A DNA stretch of 64,000 nucleotides from assembly GCA_019155185.1 (NCBI GenBank), contig CM032800.1, positions 17,566,938-17,630,937 of the forward strand, in the 5' to 3' direction. This DNA comes from Beaufortia kweichowensis. Lineage: Eukaryota; Chordata; Actinopteri; Cypriniformes; Gastromyzontidae. Positions within the stretch are counted from its first letter, which is position 1. Every line of letters starts with the position of its first letter. A model generated the notes under the pieces. It was not told where the DNA came from. It did not search any database and saw only the letters and a list, made by a program, of their open reading frames with translations. Below are positions 22,976 through 36,378 of this stretch, one piece after another. Position numbers and translations under genes: made by a program.

Positions 22976-25900
22976 AAACCCACACAACACAGACGCACAA
23001 AACCCATTACGCATTAAACCCTGACAGACGCACAAACCCACACGCGCAATACACAGACGCGCACAAACCCACACGCAATATCACTTCCACTGCGTACAAC
23101 ACAGGGCGCACAAACCCACAATGCACGACACAACACAGACGCACAAACCCACCTTCGCACAGAACACAGGCGCACAAACCCACGCACAGAACACAGGCGA
23201 CAAACCCACACGCATAACAACACAGGCGCACAAACCCACACGCACGGGCTGGTGAACACAGGCGCACAAACCCACGCACAGCACAGGCATTTCGCAAAAC
23301 CACACGCACAACACAGGCGTAGCACAAACCCACCGCGACTGGAACACAGACGCACAAACCCACACGCACAGAACACAGGCGCGACAAACCCACACGCATT
23401 TTGCCGAACACAGGCCTTTCAAACCCACACGCAGAACACAGGCGCTGACAAACCCACACGCGACAGAACACAGACGAACAAACCCACACGCACAGAACAC
23501 AGCGCTGGAACACCGCCAAACCCACACGCACAGAACACAGGGCGCACAAACCCACACGCACAGAACACAGGCGCTGGAAACCCACACGCTGGAACACAGA
23601 CGCACAAAAACCCACCGCATTGAACACAGACGCACAAACCCACACGCACAGAACACAGGCGCTTTCAAACCCACACGCACAGAACACAGGCGCACAAACC
23701 CACACGCATGCAGAACACAGGCGCAAACCCACCACGCACAGAACACAGACGCGCTGAAACCCACACGCTACAGAACACAGGCCGCACAAACCCACCGCGC
23801 TGAACACAGGCGCACAAACCCACCGCGCACAGAACACAGGCCTATGGAAACCCACACGCGCACCAGGCGCACAAACCCTGGCGCACACAACACAGGCGCA
23901 CAAACCCAGATTTACAGAACACAGGCGCAAAGCCCACCCGCTTACAGAACACACTTCCACAACCCACCTTTCAACATTCCGCAGACGCACAAACCCACCG
24001 CTGGGGAACACAGGCGGCACAAACCCACAGGCGACACAACACCTAAACCCAGGCGCTTCAAACCCATAACCTACATTTACCGAACACAGACCTTCAAACC
24101 CACCGCTTTCATTCCACAGGCGCACAAACCCACACGCAGACGCATTGTCCCACACATAGAACCAGGCGCACAAACCCTGCGCTTCAACACAGGCGCACAA
24201 ACCCACGCTGGAACACAGGCCACACCGCACAGAACACAGACAGCACAAACCCACACGCACAGAGACACAGGCGCACAAACCCATTCAACACAGGCGCACA
24301 AACCCGCGCGCTAGAACACAGACGCTTTCAAACCCACACGCACAGAACACAGGCGCGACAAACCTACATTTCACAGATCACAGACGCACAAACCCACATT
24401 CCGACAAACCCACACGCGCACAGAACACAGGCGCACAAACCCACCGCGCAACTGGGCGCACAAACCCACGAACTGCACAAACACAGACGAATACAGGCGC
24501 TACAAACAGAACGCAGACGCATGTCCATTCCACACTTTGGAAATCACATAGACGCGCCATTTCCTGGAACACAGGCGGCATTCCTTCAGCACAAACCCAC
24601 ACGCACAGAACACAGGCGCTTATTAAACCCACCGCAGGAACACAGACGACAAACCTTCCACGCTTCCAAACCCACGCTGACAACCGACAGATCGCATTGG
24701 AACACAGGCCATTAGCCTTTGCCACAACATTTTCATTTCAAACCCACATTCCATTGGTGAACACAGACGCTTTCATTTCCTTTCGACACACTTCAACACA
24801 GATCACAGGCGCTACACGCAGGCAAACACAGAACCCACTTGCACAATAGACCACAACATAGACGCACAAACCACGCACAGAACACAGGCGCACAAACCCA
24901 CCGCGACAGAACACAGACGACAAACCCACACGCATAGAACACAGGCACTGAATCCGCGCGCAGATCGCAGACGCACAAACCCACACGCAGGGGAACACAG
25001 GCCTTTCCACCACACGCGACAGAACACAGGCGCACACCCACGCACAGAACACAGACGCACAAACCCACACCAGCATAGCTGCGCTGGAGACCATTAGACG
25101 CACCCACCACGCGCTGGAACACAGACGCTGCACCCATTACCGCATAGAACACAGGTGGCGACAAACCTGCGCTGCACAGAACATTAGACGCACAAACCCA
25201 CGCATTGCCACACAGGCGCACAACCCTGGGGTGACAGATCACAGGCGGCACAAACCCACAACTTCCGAACTGGAACACAGAACGCATGTCCACTTGACAG
25301 ACCCACGACAAACCCACACGCATAGAACACAGACGCTTACACCCACACGCAGCACGGAACACAGGCGACAAAACCCACACGCCATTGGAACACAGAACAC
25401 AAACCCACACCACGCCTGGAACACAGGGCGCACAAACCCACTGTACGCAGGAACCTGGACATCACAAACATAGACCTTTCAAACCCACACGAACCTGGCG
25501 ACAAAACCGAACCACAGAACCCGCAGACAAACCCACCGCAGCACAGGAACCTGAGACCACATTACAAACCCACCGCATTAGAACACAGGCGCACAAACCC
25601 ACCGTTACGCATTAGGTGAACACAGGCGCAACAAACCCTTACACGCATTAGAACACAGACGACATTGCGTAAACCAATGCATTTACAGGAACACAGATGC
25701 ACAGGCACAAGACGACAACCCCACATGCACAGAACACAGATGCACAAACCCACACGCATTGGAACATTAGCACAAACCCACGCGCGCAGAACCAGATGAC
25801 AAACCCACACGCAGGCGACGCATAACCCAGAACATTACAGAACACGCCAATTCAAACCCGTATTATGAACACAGGCGCACAAACCCACCGCGCATAGAAC

Positions 25901-28900
25901 ACAGGCACACGCACACAGACGACAAACCGCGCATTACCAGAACACAGACGCGCAAACCCACCGCGCAGAACACAGACGCACGACAAACCCACACGCTACA
26001 GAACACAGATGCACAAACCAGGCGTATACAGCCGACAGCGACAAACCTAATAATTTCACACAGTACAGATGTACACACCTACGCTGATTGCGAACACAGG
26101 CAGACAAACCCATGCGCTTGGAACACAGGCGACAAACCCACCGCTGGAACAGACGACAAACCCACACGCACAGAACACAGACACAAACCCAATAACACAG
26201 AACACAGGCGCACAAACCCACCCGTTATTGGAACACGAACCCCATTATCGACAAACCACCGCAATACCGGAACACAGGCGCACAAACCCACCGCGTACCT
26301 GAACACAGATCAGCATAAACCCACGCATTACGGAACACAGACGACAAACCCACCGCATGCAGAACACAGACGCGCACAAACCTACACCGCATAGCAACAC
26401 AGACACAAACCCACACGCACAGGACGATTGGTAAACCACACAGAACACAGGATGCACAAACCCACACTCGACAGAACACAGACGACAAACCCACACGACA
26501 GAACACAGACGCACAAACCCACACGCTGGAGAACACAGGCGACAAACCCACCGCGCTGGAACATAGACAGCACAAACCCACCGCGCACACCCACACTGCA
26601 CAAACCAGACGCAAAAACGGCGACACAACACAGAGACGACAAACCCACATCGCTATAGAACATTATGACAGGCCAACCAACCCACCACGCACAGACACAG
26701 GCGCACAAACCCACACGCATGGAACACAGGCGCCCATGAAACCCATTAAACTAGACACAGAACACAGGCTGCAATAAACCCACACCCATGCGCCACAGAA
26801 CACAGACGACAAACCGCCGCATAATGCACAGGCACAGACGCTGGACAAACCTGCACACAGGACACCACATTGGATCCACAGCGCTGGAACACGACACCAC
26901 ACAGGCGACTAGAACACAGACGACAAACCCACACGCGCTGGAACACAGACGCATTAAAACCCACACGCAAGACAGAACAAACCCTATGCGCTGCAAAATA
27001 GACGCACCAAACTACACAGACAGAACACAGGCGCATTTAAGACCTGCATGCGCTGACAAACCCACACGACAAACCCACACGACACAACACAGATTAACAC
27101 GCTTGGTGAACACAGACCCAAACCCAATAATCACGACAGAACACAGACGCAAAACCACCACCGGACAGAACACAGGCGCACAAACCCACACGCAGAACCA
27201 GACGCACAAACCCACCGCATGATATGAACACAGGCGCTGACAAACCCACACGCGACAGAACACAGGCCTTTACACGCACAGACGACATGGCCAAACCCAC
27301 AGGCAGCACAAACCCACCGCGCATTGAACACAGGCGCACAAACCCACATACCAGAACATTGGAACACAGGCGCACAAACCCACACATACAGAACACAGGC
27401 ATTAGACGCACAAACCCACGTGACGCATTACAGAACACAGGCGCGACAAACCCACCGCGACAGAACACAGACGCATACCCACCCACCACTAGACGCATGA
27501 ACCTACAGAACATTAGACGACAAACCCGACAGAACACAGACACAAACCCACACGACAGAACACAGACGACACACCCACACGGAACACAGACGCACAAACC
27601 CACCGCGCAGAACACAGGCGCACAAACCCACACGCACAGAACACAGGCGCGCAAACCCACGTTCCACAGAACACAGGACGCACAAACCCAGGCACAGACA
27701 CAAACCCACGAACATACCATCAGACGTTCCATGACATGAACACAGATTTACAAACCCACAATGCGCAGAACACAGACAAACACAGACGCACAAACCCACA
27801 CGCACAGAACACAGACCAGCACAAACCCACCGCATAGAACACAGACGCACAAACCCACATTACTGAACACAGATGCACAAACCCACCATGCGAACACTAG
27901 ACGACAAACCCACGTACACAGGAACACAGACGACGCACCCAACCCACATGCACAGAACACAGGACACATTCGACAAACCCACCGCGTTCAGAACACAGAG
28001 ACGCACAAACCACACGCACGCTGGAACACAGATCGCACAAACCCATTACGACAGAACACTGCGATACAAACCCACCGCGACTGGGCACAGGACGCACAAA
28101 CCCATTACTATGGAACACAGGCGCACAAACTCCATTAATACTATACAGACGACACGCAAAACCCACACGCGATAGAAACACAGACGCGCAAACCCACACG
28201 CATTATAGAACACAGGACGCACAAACCCTTTTCCATGTACAGAACACAGGACACCGACGACAAACCTACGAATTACTGAACACAGACGCAAACCCACCGC
28301 GCTGAACACAGACGCGACAAACCCACACGGACAGACACAGACGCACAAACCCACGCATTACGCACAGGATGCGACACAAACCCACGCGTTACAGGAAACA
28401 CAGACACACAAACCCATTACGTGACAGAACAGGCGCGCACAAACCCACACGCATAGAACACAGGCGCACAAACCCACACGCTACAGAACGCAGACACACA
28501 AACCCACGTAGCACAGAACACAGACGCACAAACCCACTGCGCTTAGAACACAGGACACACCCACACGCACAGAACAGCACGTACTGGAATGACACACGCA
28601 CAGAGACACAAACCCCGCATTACGAACACAGACGCACAAACCCACCATACTGTTACAGAACACAGGCGACACAAACCCACCGCACGGAACACAGGCGCAC
28701 AAACCCACACTGCACAGGAACACAGACAGCACAAACCACACGCATTAAACACAGGCCTTTACAAACCCACACGTACCAGCACAGATCGCACAGGCGACTC
28801 CATTAAAACCCACACCACACGGAACACAGACGCACAAACCCACTGCGCAGGAACACAGGCGCAAACCCCACCCGTGACAGAACACAGATCACACAAACCT

Positions 28901-29500
28901 ACACGTATACAGAACACAGACGACAAACCCACACGCATACAGAACACACAGACGCACAACGGTACACGCGTGCAGAACACAGACTGCGCTTCAAACCCAC
29001 ACGCAGGAACACGGACACACAAACCACACGCATTTACAGGAACACAGACGACAAACCCACGGTGCTATACAGACGCACAAACCCACACGCAGAACACAGA
29101 CGACACAAACCCACACGCATTGCAAGAACACACGCACAAACCCATTAAACCCGCAGAACAGAGAGCTGCAAACACTGGAACACAGACGCACAAACCCACA
29201 CGCGCAGAACACAGACACACGCAACCCACCGCGCAGGAACACAGACGCACAAACCCAATACGCAGATGGTGAACACATTAAACCCAGACCAAACCCACAA
29301 ACCATGCGTAATACACCAGAACCGACAGACAGTGCACAAACCCACCGCGCTGACAATACCGCAAACCCACACGCACAGAACACAGACACACAAACCCACA
29401 CGTACAGAACACACAGACACACAAACCCACCCACGTGCAGAGAACACTGACGCACAAACCCACGCGACAGAACACAGCGCTACAAACCCCACGGTAAACT
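22976..29500. repeat. 6.5-kb minisatellite, degenerate 29-bp unit
   Basis: A consensus unit is visible as ACAAACCCACACGCACAGAA plus CACAGGCGC (29 bp), repeated roughly 220 times with unit-length drift. The + strand is almost only A and C with CpGs at GCGC and ACGC; T and G enter mainly as small tokens (TGG, TTT, TTA, CATT) at fixed places in the unit. Because 29 is not a multiple of 3, each reading frame cycles through all phases with an 87-bp (29-residue) super-period. The minus strand rarely makes a stop, giving Cys-rich pseudo-ORFs of up to 425 codons. There is no start context, splice signal or similarity to support any gene here. The borders are sharp: unique DNA resumes at about 29501. 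Confidence 0.95.
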
Positions 29501-30132
29501 ACTTATTGTAACGGGATAACAAAAGTTTCTTCTTTGTCTTCTCTATTGATGACAGGTGTCATCTGTTACCGATTGCTCAGGAGGAACACTTTAATTATAT
29601 ATTTCATGGTACTAATATTAATCCTATCATGGCAAAACTGTATTTTGATGGAAAGTTTCCTCCAAAGACACAAGAGTAAATGTTGACAAATTTTCATATA
29701 AAAAGTGAATGTTATTTATAAAAATGCCAAAATAAAAACCTAATAGTTAAAATGGAAAAAATGTAGTTGGGATACTCAATATGTGAGGGCAACAGTTATC
29801 ATGTTAAACTAATAATATATATGAATCCGTTTTAACATGACTCGAGCACATGCAAAACACAGTGAATTAAAATGCCTTCATGAAGCGATAATAATGTGTC
29901 TTTTGTAAATGTTTTTATTAGGTTCGTATTAAAGAAGTTGATGCACTCAGTTTTGGTCATTTGTAATTTAGTACAGTAACCATTTTCTGTTCACATCAGA
30001 TTCATTGATATAAAATATTCAGCTCTGCCAGAGAGCAACCAATCCTCCTTAAGAATATATATAAATAAAATCCAGTCTATAAAGAAAAACAGTTTGTGAA
30101 AGAAAAACAAGTGAAGTTTAGTTTAGTTAACT
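29501..30132. other. AT-rich DNA, no gene seen
   Basis: No reliable ORF or repeat unit was recognised between the 29-bp array and the MITE at 30133. Confidence 0.4.
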
Positions 30133-30407
30133 TTCATCATTTATTCATCCTCATGTCATTTCAAACCTTCATTCTGGAGAACACAAAAGAAGATATTTGG
30201 AAGGATGTTGCTAACCAAACAACACCGACACCAAACAACACCGACACCAAACAACACCGACACCAAACAACACCGACACCAAACAACACCGACACCAAAC
30301 AACACTGGCCCTCGTTGACTTCCATTGAATGGGCATGAACTCCCAGAGACGTTCATTTCTTAATTGTTTTGTGTTCTCAAACCACATGAGGGTAAATAAA
30401 TGATGAC
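30133..30407. mobile_element. MITE (common fish inverted-repeat family), copy 1
   Basis: The ends are inverted: TCATCATTTATTCATCCTCA on the left and TGAGGGTAAATAAATGATGA on the right. Inside are GAACACAAAAGAAGATATTT and TTGACTTCCATTGAATGG. I know this arrangement as a very abundant fish repeat. A related copy is at 59721-59929. The middle contains a 16-bp tandem expansion. Confidence 0.7.
30216..30306. repeat. 16-bp tandem repeat inside the MITE
   Basis: Five near-identical units of AACAACACCGACACCA plus partial units. They extend the ACCAAACAAC element normally found once in this MITE family. Confidence 0.9.
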
Positions 30408-30619
30408 AGTACTTATACTTATGACCATATTAACCCTAACCACATACCAAATAAAGCCGTCACCATTTTATCAGATCTCTGCCAACTGGATCAAGCCAAT
30501 ATTGACTGAAGAGAGAAATCATCTGCCAACCATAAAGATGAGTGAGAATCACCCATGCGTTACTCTCTGTACATGTTGGGACGGCATGGACCTACAGCCG
30601 GTTTATATCTCATTGACTG

Positions 30620-33600
30620 TTAGGAGTCTTCCAGCAATCCATATTTGCCCTCCAGTATCTTAACCGTAGCAGAGAGAGCACTGCAAGAGACACAGAAGAC
30701 AAATCAATGAACTGCAAAAACATCCACTTTTAACAGGTTTTCAAAACACTCTCCATGTTTTAAACAAATGGTCAACAGCAATGGACTGCATTAAAAATTG
30801 ACCAGCCAATAAGAACTCCAGCTGATGACGTAATGATGTTATAGGGTGCTGTATTTCTGCTCTACTGTCTGTGAGTCAACATGTATTTTCATTCAGACAG
30901 TATTATTAAACTGGTCTAAATTCGAGTCCTGGGGGGCGTGTGCGTCAAGGTGATCATTTTAATTTTTAAGACTGTAACAAATACTATTTTTAATGAAAAA
31001 ATGATTTTTACTGCTGAATTATTTATAATGCATCATCAAATTTAAAAGAAACCTCTGATAAGAGACAGCTGCGTGAGATGATGCTGAAGAGTAAATGAGC
31101 AGCAATAAACTGAAGCGCTTTCTATATGACACATATACTATACTAGAGAATAGTTAGACAGACCAGATACACACTACAAATCTAATATTACAACATGCAT
31201 CCATTTACTGCGAGAGAATAAGCAGCGTGCCCATCTCTTTTACATTTTACATGAGATTAATAAAAAAAAACTCTTTTAGATGCGGGATCATTTTCTTTAT
31301 CTCTGACTCCTGGTCTTTATTCAATCCTAACCGCTCAACAGGAGCATTCTCACACAATCCGTTACTCACCAGCCAGGTCTAATGATACGGTATCTCCCAC
31401 ACACAGACAGATCTACTACTGTGGAACCCAAACGACTTTTGTCTCCAACCGGTCCACCGTCCACCACCACAGCCAGACTGGGCCACAAATCCTCAAACTC
31501 CTTCAGATGACAGCAAATCAAATCAATTTTATTCATGTTTTTACAAGGTGCACTGATGATATTTTTACAAGCTCGTTTTAAAATACATACGTGCACGGCA
31601 AGCGTGCTGGTGTGTGAGCTGACGTTAAGCTGGTGAAGGCTGATGGCTGGCGCACATCTGACAGAGACGTCTCATAAATGGATGATCTGGAATACGGACC
31701 CCTATGAGCTACAGGACAGAACAACAGGTCAACATACATGTCATCCTAAAACACATGAAGAAAACATGCGGTAGGATTTAAAGACAAACCCGGTGTTAAA
31801 GGATTGAGATCAGTGTTGAGTAAGTCAGCTCTCCAGAACCAGTGTGACAGGACCAGGCAGAAGATCTCTCAACAGTTCCTCCTTCACAGACCTTTACAGA
31901 AGCTGAAGAACATTCACATTAAACACATGAAACACCACTGCTTTAGATAACAATATAAAAGATTGTGTACTGAGGGAAAACATAGTGACTGCTCTGCCCA
32001 TATTGATTATCTGACATTGATCTCAGAACTCAAAAAACTGGATGATGTCAAAGTTGTGCTGCAAGTCTATAAATAAAGCCACAGCCCACGTCTCCATAAC
32101 AAGAGTAATACCTATACATGTACATATACACAAGCACATTAGATAGATAGATAGAGAGATAGATAGATAGATAGATAGATAGATGGATAGATGGATAGAT
32201 GGATATCATAAAAATATCATAAATGAAAGCTTTTACTTTACTGCAAAAACTTTTGTACTATTATTATTACACCTCAGAGAACAAAATAAAATAAAATCCA
32301 TGCCACCTCCGTTTAAGTAAAATAAAGAAAGAATGTTATTTACAATAAAAAAATAATAGTTTTCTCCCTTCACCACTTACTGTTGCTGTCATATAAGAAT
32401 AAAATAACTGTGATGGGGTAGGCGATCAGAACTGAACCAGAGGATTGTATTGAACCACTGACTAACTGTACAGGGGAGTGCAGAATTATTAGGCAAATGA
32501 GTATTTTGACCACATCATCCCTCGTTATGCATGTTGTCTTACTCCAAGCTGTATAGGCTGGAAAGCCTACTACCAATTAAGCATATTAGGTGATGTGCAT
32601 CTCTGTAATGAGAAGGGGTGTGGTCTAATGACATCAACACCCTATATCAGGTGTGCATAATTATTAGGCAACTTCCTTTCCTTTGGCAAAATGGGTCAAA
32701 AGAAGGACTTGACAGGAAAAGTCAGAAAGTAGTGAAAATAGCCAAGCTTCTGAAGCTGTGATCATCCAACAATCAAGCGTTTCATTCAAAATAGTCAACA
32801 GGGTGCTTAAAGCGTGTGGAAAACCAAGGCATAAAATAACTGCCCGTGAACTGAGAAAAGTCAAGCGTGCAGCTGCCAAAGATGCCACTTGCCACCAGTG
32901 CCATATTTCAGCTGCAGCATCGCTGGAGTGCCCAAAAGAGATACTCACTTGGCCAAGTGAAAAGACAGGCAATTCGTTTGGCCATATTTCTCAGGACTGA
33001 TTTTTCTGCAACATCACTGATGGAGCCAGTGCCCAAAGCACAAGGGCAGCAATACCCAGCAGAGGACATGGTTTGGGCTAGTATCGCATCAAAGTCTGTA
33101 TCCTTCAAAGAAAAACATGATTTTCATGCCAGTTTCCTGGGACAATGCTCCATCTGGCGTCCAAGTACTGCACAGCTGGCTGGCAAGAAAGGGGCTATAA
33201 AAAGAAGAAAAGAAAATCTAATGATATGGCCTCCTTGTTCACCTGATCTGAACCCCATTGAGAACCTGTGGTCCATCATCAAATGTCACGCGATTTACAC
33301 AAGGAGGGAAAAAACAGTACACCTCTCTGAACAGTGTCTGGGAGGCTGTGGTTGCTACTGCACAATGTTGATGGTGAACAGATCAAAACACTGACAGAAT
33401 CCATGGATGGCAGGCTTTTGAGTGTCCTTGCAAAGAAAGGTGGCTATATTGGTCACTGATTTGTTTTTGTTTGGTTTTTGAATGTCAGAAATGTATATTT
33501 GTGAATGTTGAGATGTTATATTGGTTTCACTGGTAAAAATAAATAATTGAAATGGGTATAAATTTGTTTTTTGTTAAGTTGCCTAAATAATTATGCACAC

Positions 33601-34817
33601 CTGATATATAGGGTGTTGATGTCATTAGACCACACCCCTTCTCATTACAGAGATGCACATCACCTAATATGCTTAATTGGTGGTAGGCTTTCCAGCCTAT
33701 ACAGCTTGGAGTAAGACAACATGCATAACGAGGATGATGTGGTCAAAATACTCATTTGCCTAATAATTCTGCACTCCCTGTATATATACATATACACACA
33801 CACACACACATATATACACAGTACTGCATTTTCTTCATTTTACCAAAATAAAAGATGAAGTATTCCCTAAAGCAATGATGTAATAATGATACAGAAACTG
33901 GTGATAATTGTCTAGACTTTTGAGCTTAAAGATGTTAATCAGCACATGGTTAACAAACACTGTTCCTGAACTGTTGTATGATTGCATGAAAAAAAAAGGA
34001 TGTTCGGTTGAGAGCGTTACAGAAGTTACACAGATTTACAGACTTTTGAACACATTTACCTCAAAATGACGGGAGCAATCTGCTCACCATGAAGCTATGA
34101 GCTTAATATCAGTCTCAGCCAATGGACTCAAACATTACATAACGTTTTAACTATTGAAAAACAATAACAATTATTTTAAGATATTTAAAAACAACAGTGG
34201 AAAAAGAAGTTATAATTTAAAGGTTAGTGTTTGGGACAGCCACCTCCCAATGAAAATAAATCATGTCTGAGAGCTCCTTTATGAGTCAATGAGTTGGTTG
34301 GCAGTGTTTGGGCATGAAAGCACCCTCTGTGAACAGCTTGATAGACAGCGTAACAGTTTTAAATAGAGCACAAATCTGATATTTAAAAACTACAACACTA
34401 ATTACTCAGTAAAAATACAATTAGATGTTGCTGAAAGTGAAAGTAAAACTTCTATTATTGTATTATTATTTGTGGGTTTCAGTAGATAATTGAAGGATCT
34501 TAGTAAAGACTTGAGTTTTTTCTAATGCAGTGACACTCATGAAGGTGAAGGATCACTGTACATGTGCTCATTATAATGCAGCATTCAAGCGGCGAGATGT
34601 ATTACAGATGTTAACAGACCTGTATCTGTCCTGTATCTCTCCCACACAGATGGCTAAAGGTTTGTCTCCATTCCTGCCTTTGATCTGGTAAACCCTCCGG
34701 ACAGCCCTCTGAGTTCTGTGCCATTACAGGCCAGACCATAGACCATATCTGTGGGGACAGCCACAACCTGACCAGCTTTCAGAGCCATCAGAGTAGATCT
34801 CAGCACATCTGTCCATT
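30620..34817 (-). CDS. yrdc: YrdC-domain threonylcarbamoyl-AMP synthase (three exons with frame breaks)
   Basis: YRDC makes threonylcarbamoyl-AMP for the t6A modification of ANN-decoding tRNAs. Exons on the minus strand are 34620-34817, 31790-31891, 31591-31701, 31370-31500 and 30620-30680. They carry LKAGQVVAVPTDMVYGLAC and VYQIKGRNGDKPLAICVGE; VKEELLRDLLPGPVTLVLE and DLLNTDLNPLTPG; VRIPDHPFMRRLCQMC and NVSSHTSTLAVH; EFEDLWPSLAVVVDGG with GDKSRLGSTVVDLSV and RIIRPG; and CALSATVKILEGKYGLLED. The last two exons are clean. Each of the other three has a 1-nt frame change, before TQRAVRRVY, before DLLNTD and before NVSS. A first exon at about 34975-35033, with VLRLSDELTTHGH, is plausible. Either this copy is decaying or the consensus has indels. 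The gene is divergent from the small gene at 36379, as human YRDC is from C1orf122. Confidence 0.88.
32131..32203. repeat. (GATA)n microsatellite with GGAT variants
   Basis: Consecutive AGAT units, then alternating ATGG/ATAG units, inside yrdc intron sequence. Confidence 0.9.
32471..33780 (+). mobile_element. Tc1/mariner transposon with ~200-bp inverted repeats, inactive
   Basis: TA flanks both ends (32469-32470 and 33781-33782). The outer ends are CAGGGGAGTGCAGAATTATT and its inverse, and the terminal inverted repeats run about 205 bp (32471-32676 and 33577-33780) with few differences. Both inner ends read GTGCATAATTATTAGGCAAC or its near inverse. The interior encodes transposase pieces: KITARELRKVKRAAAK near 32835, and WPPCSPDLNPIENLWSIIK near 33228, which holds the third acidic region. 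The middle third is deleted and the frame is broken several times, so it is non-autonomous. It sits in yrdc intron DNA on the strand opposite to yrdc. Confidence 0.95.
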
Positions 34818-35045
34818 CTGCGTTCACAGGAAATCAAACATCACATGAGTGACACTTCTAGCCATCTGTTGCAACACATGAGATCTGAGGCCGATCTGAT
34901 GTCATTCATGAGGTTTAGTTGATAGTGTTTCTATGCTGTGGTTTATTCTGTTTATTCGTTGATCTTACCGTGTCCGTGTGTCGTGAGCTCGTCTGACAGT
35001 CGCAAGACTTTCTCTTCAGCTCTTTACACATCTTCACACGTTCAT

Positions 35046-36378
35046 TCAAGCGCTTATTTAAGAATAAAGAAGAAAATGTTTAAGCACTGAATACTGGTTG
35101 TCCAAATTAATCTAAAGAAAACCATGAAAAGTTAAGAGCAACGCCAGCTGTCATACAGCAGCAGCATGCTTTCATACAGTCTGACGACACTTCACAATAA
35201 AGTCCCTTCTTCTGCTTCTTCTTCTTCATGTTTTAATGGCGGGTGACACTCAATGTTAAAGGTGTATTACCGCCACCTACTGTACTGAAGTGTGGACCAG
35301 AATGACTAACAGAAATTTAACCCCCGGAGAGAGGAGGAAAAATAAAAATAAAAAAATTCTTAAATAATAAATCAATAAATAATAAATAAATAAATACAAA
35401 ACCCATTACTAAGTCCATCCCTTATAACCTATTTATTAACCCCAGTTTCCCTCCTTTCATACAGTCTGACGACACTTCACAATAAAAGTCCGTTACAGAA
35501 ACACTATAATAAAAGTCTTGAACCAGTGAGCCCTAGCAAAAGGAAGTGATATCCCCTAACTGAATGCTTAAACTAGAATGCTTAAAATACAGCATGTTAA
35601 GTACCACATTCCACAATATTATATGGTAACCTTTCACATGTATCATAAGAACAAACAAAGGAAAGAGAAGAAAGGAGGACAAAGAGAAAAAAACAGAGGA
35701 GACAGGGAACAGAAAGCATCAAACATTGGTCACATAAAAACAATTTTACATTTCAATAAAAGTATAGTATTCTAATACATAGTTATAAAACATAATACAG
35801 CAAATGTAGCATCAGCAGGTTAATGCAAGAGAATAAACAATATTTTAAGAAAATGTTAAGGGCTGAACATACAGTAACTGTTTTGGTTGCTTTACTATTT
35901 TGGTGAGTGCAGAGGAATTCGTTTTTTATATGTGTAAATAAAACCAGTTAAAGTGACTGACTGTGAGTGCACATGTATAAATGCTGAAGAATAAAAAACA
36001 CAGTGATATTTTCTCTGAGGATAAAGCTCATCTCTCTCTTCATTAAAAACATCAAGACATGGCGTTTGCGTTGTTATAATTAGAAAAAGCGAGGCTGTTG
36101 GTAATTGTTCATTAAAATCTGACCGTTTTTATTCAACACAATGTTTTAGAGATGGTGATGTGTGCCTGAGAGCTACATGGATCGATCATTAAACAGAGAA
36201 CAACTTAAAAGTGTGTTTCAATTCATGCGGGTTAATGACATAATTGTGCGAGATCACACCGATCAGCCCAATTACTGCCTTACGCCAATGATCACCCACA
36301 CACACAGGAGTCTAATCAAGGGGCGGGGGTAGAATAAAGGCTTCTGGATCTTTTTTTGCACAGCATTGGCAATTTAAA
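35046..36378. promoter_or_regulatory. Divergent spacer between yrdc and the small + strand gene
   Basis: It separates the probable yrdc first exon from the ATG at 36379. It contains a 250-bp insertion bounded by a 36-bp direct repeat and otherwise unremarkable AT-rich DNA. No TATA box or strong CpG cluster was identified. Confidence 0.35.
35169..35491. repeat. Insertion bounded by an unusually long (~36 bp) direct repeat
   Basis: CTTTCATACAGTCTGACGAC followed by ACTTCACAATAA(A)AGTCC occurs at 35169-35204 and again at 35455-35491. The 250 bp between begins with a TTC-rich run, holds AAAGGTGTATTACCGCCACC (common in fish repeats) and a long A/T-rich tract of AATAAATA units. Confidence 0.7.

Noticed and set aside
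22960..22985. Telomere-like TTAACCCTAAACCC at the array edge
   Set aside because: A single chance match; no TTAGGG tandem run follows.
23007..29475. Many long Cys-rich or Asn/Thr-rich ORFs in the 29-bp array
   Set aside because: The repeat unit lacks stop codons, so frames stay open by composition. No splice sites, start context or known protein similarity.
22976..29500. CRISPR array
   Set aside because: There are no unique spacers; the whole unit repeats with drift, and the DNA is vertebrate.
32758..33394. Working Tc1 transposase
   Set aside because: Frame broken several times and the central catalytic part deleted.
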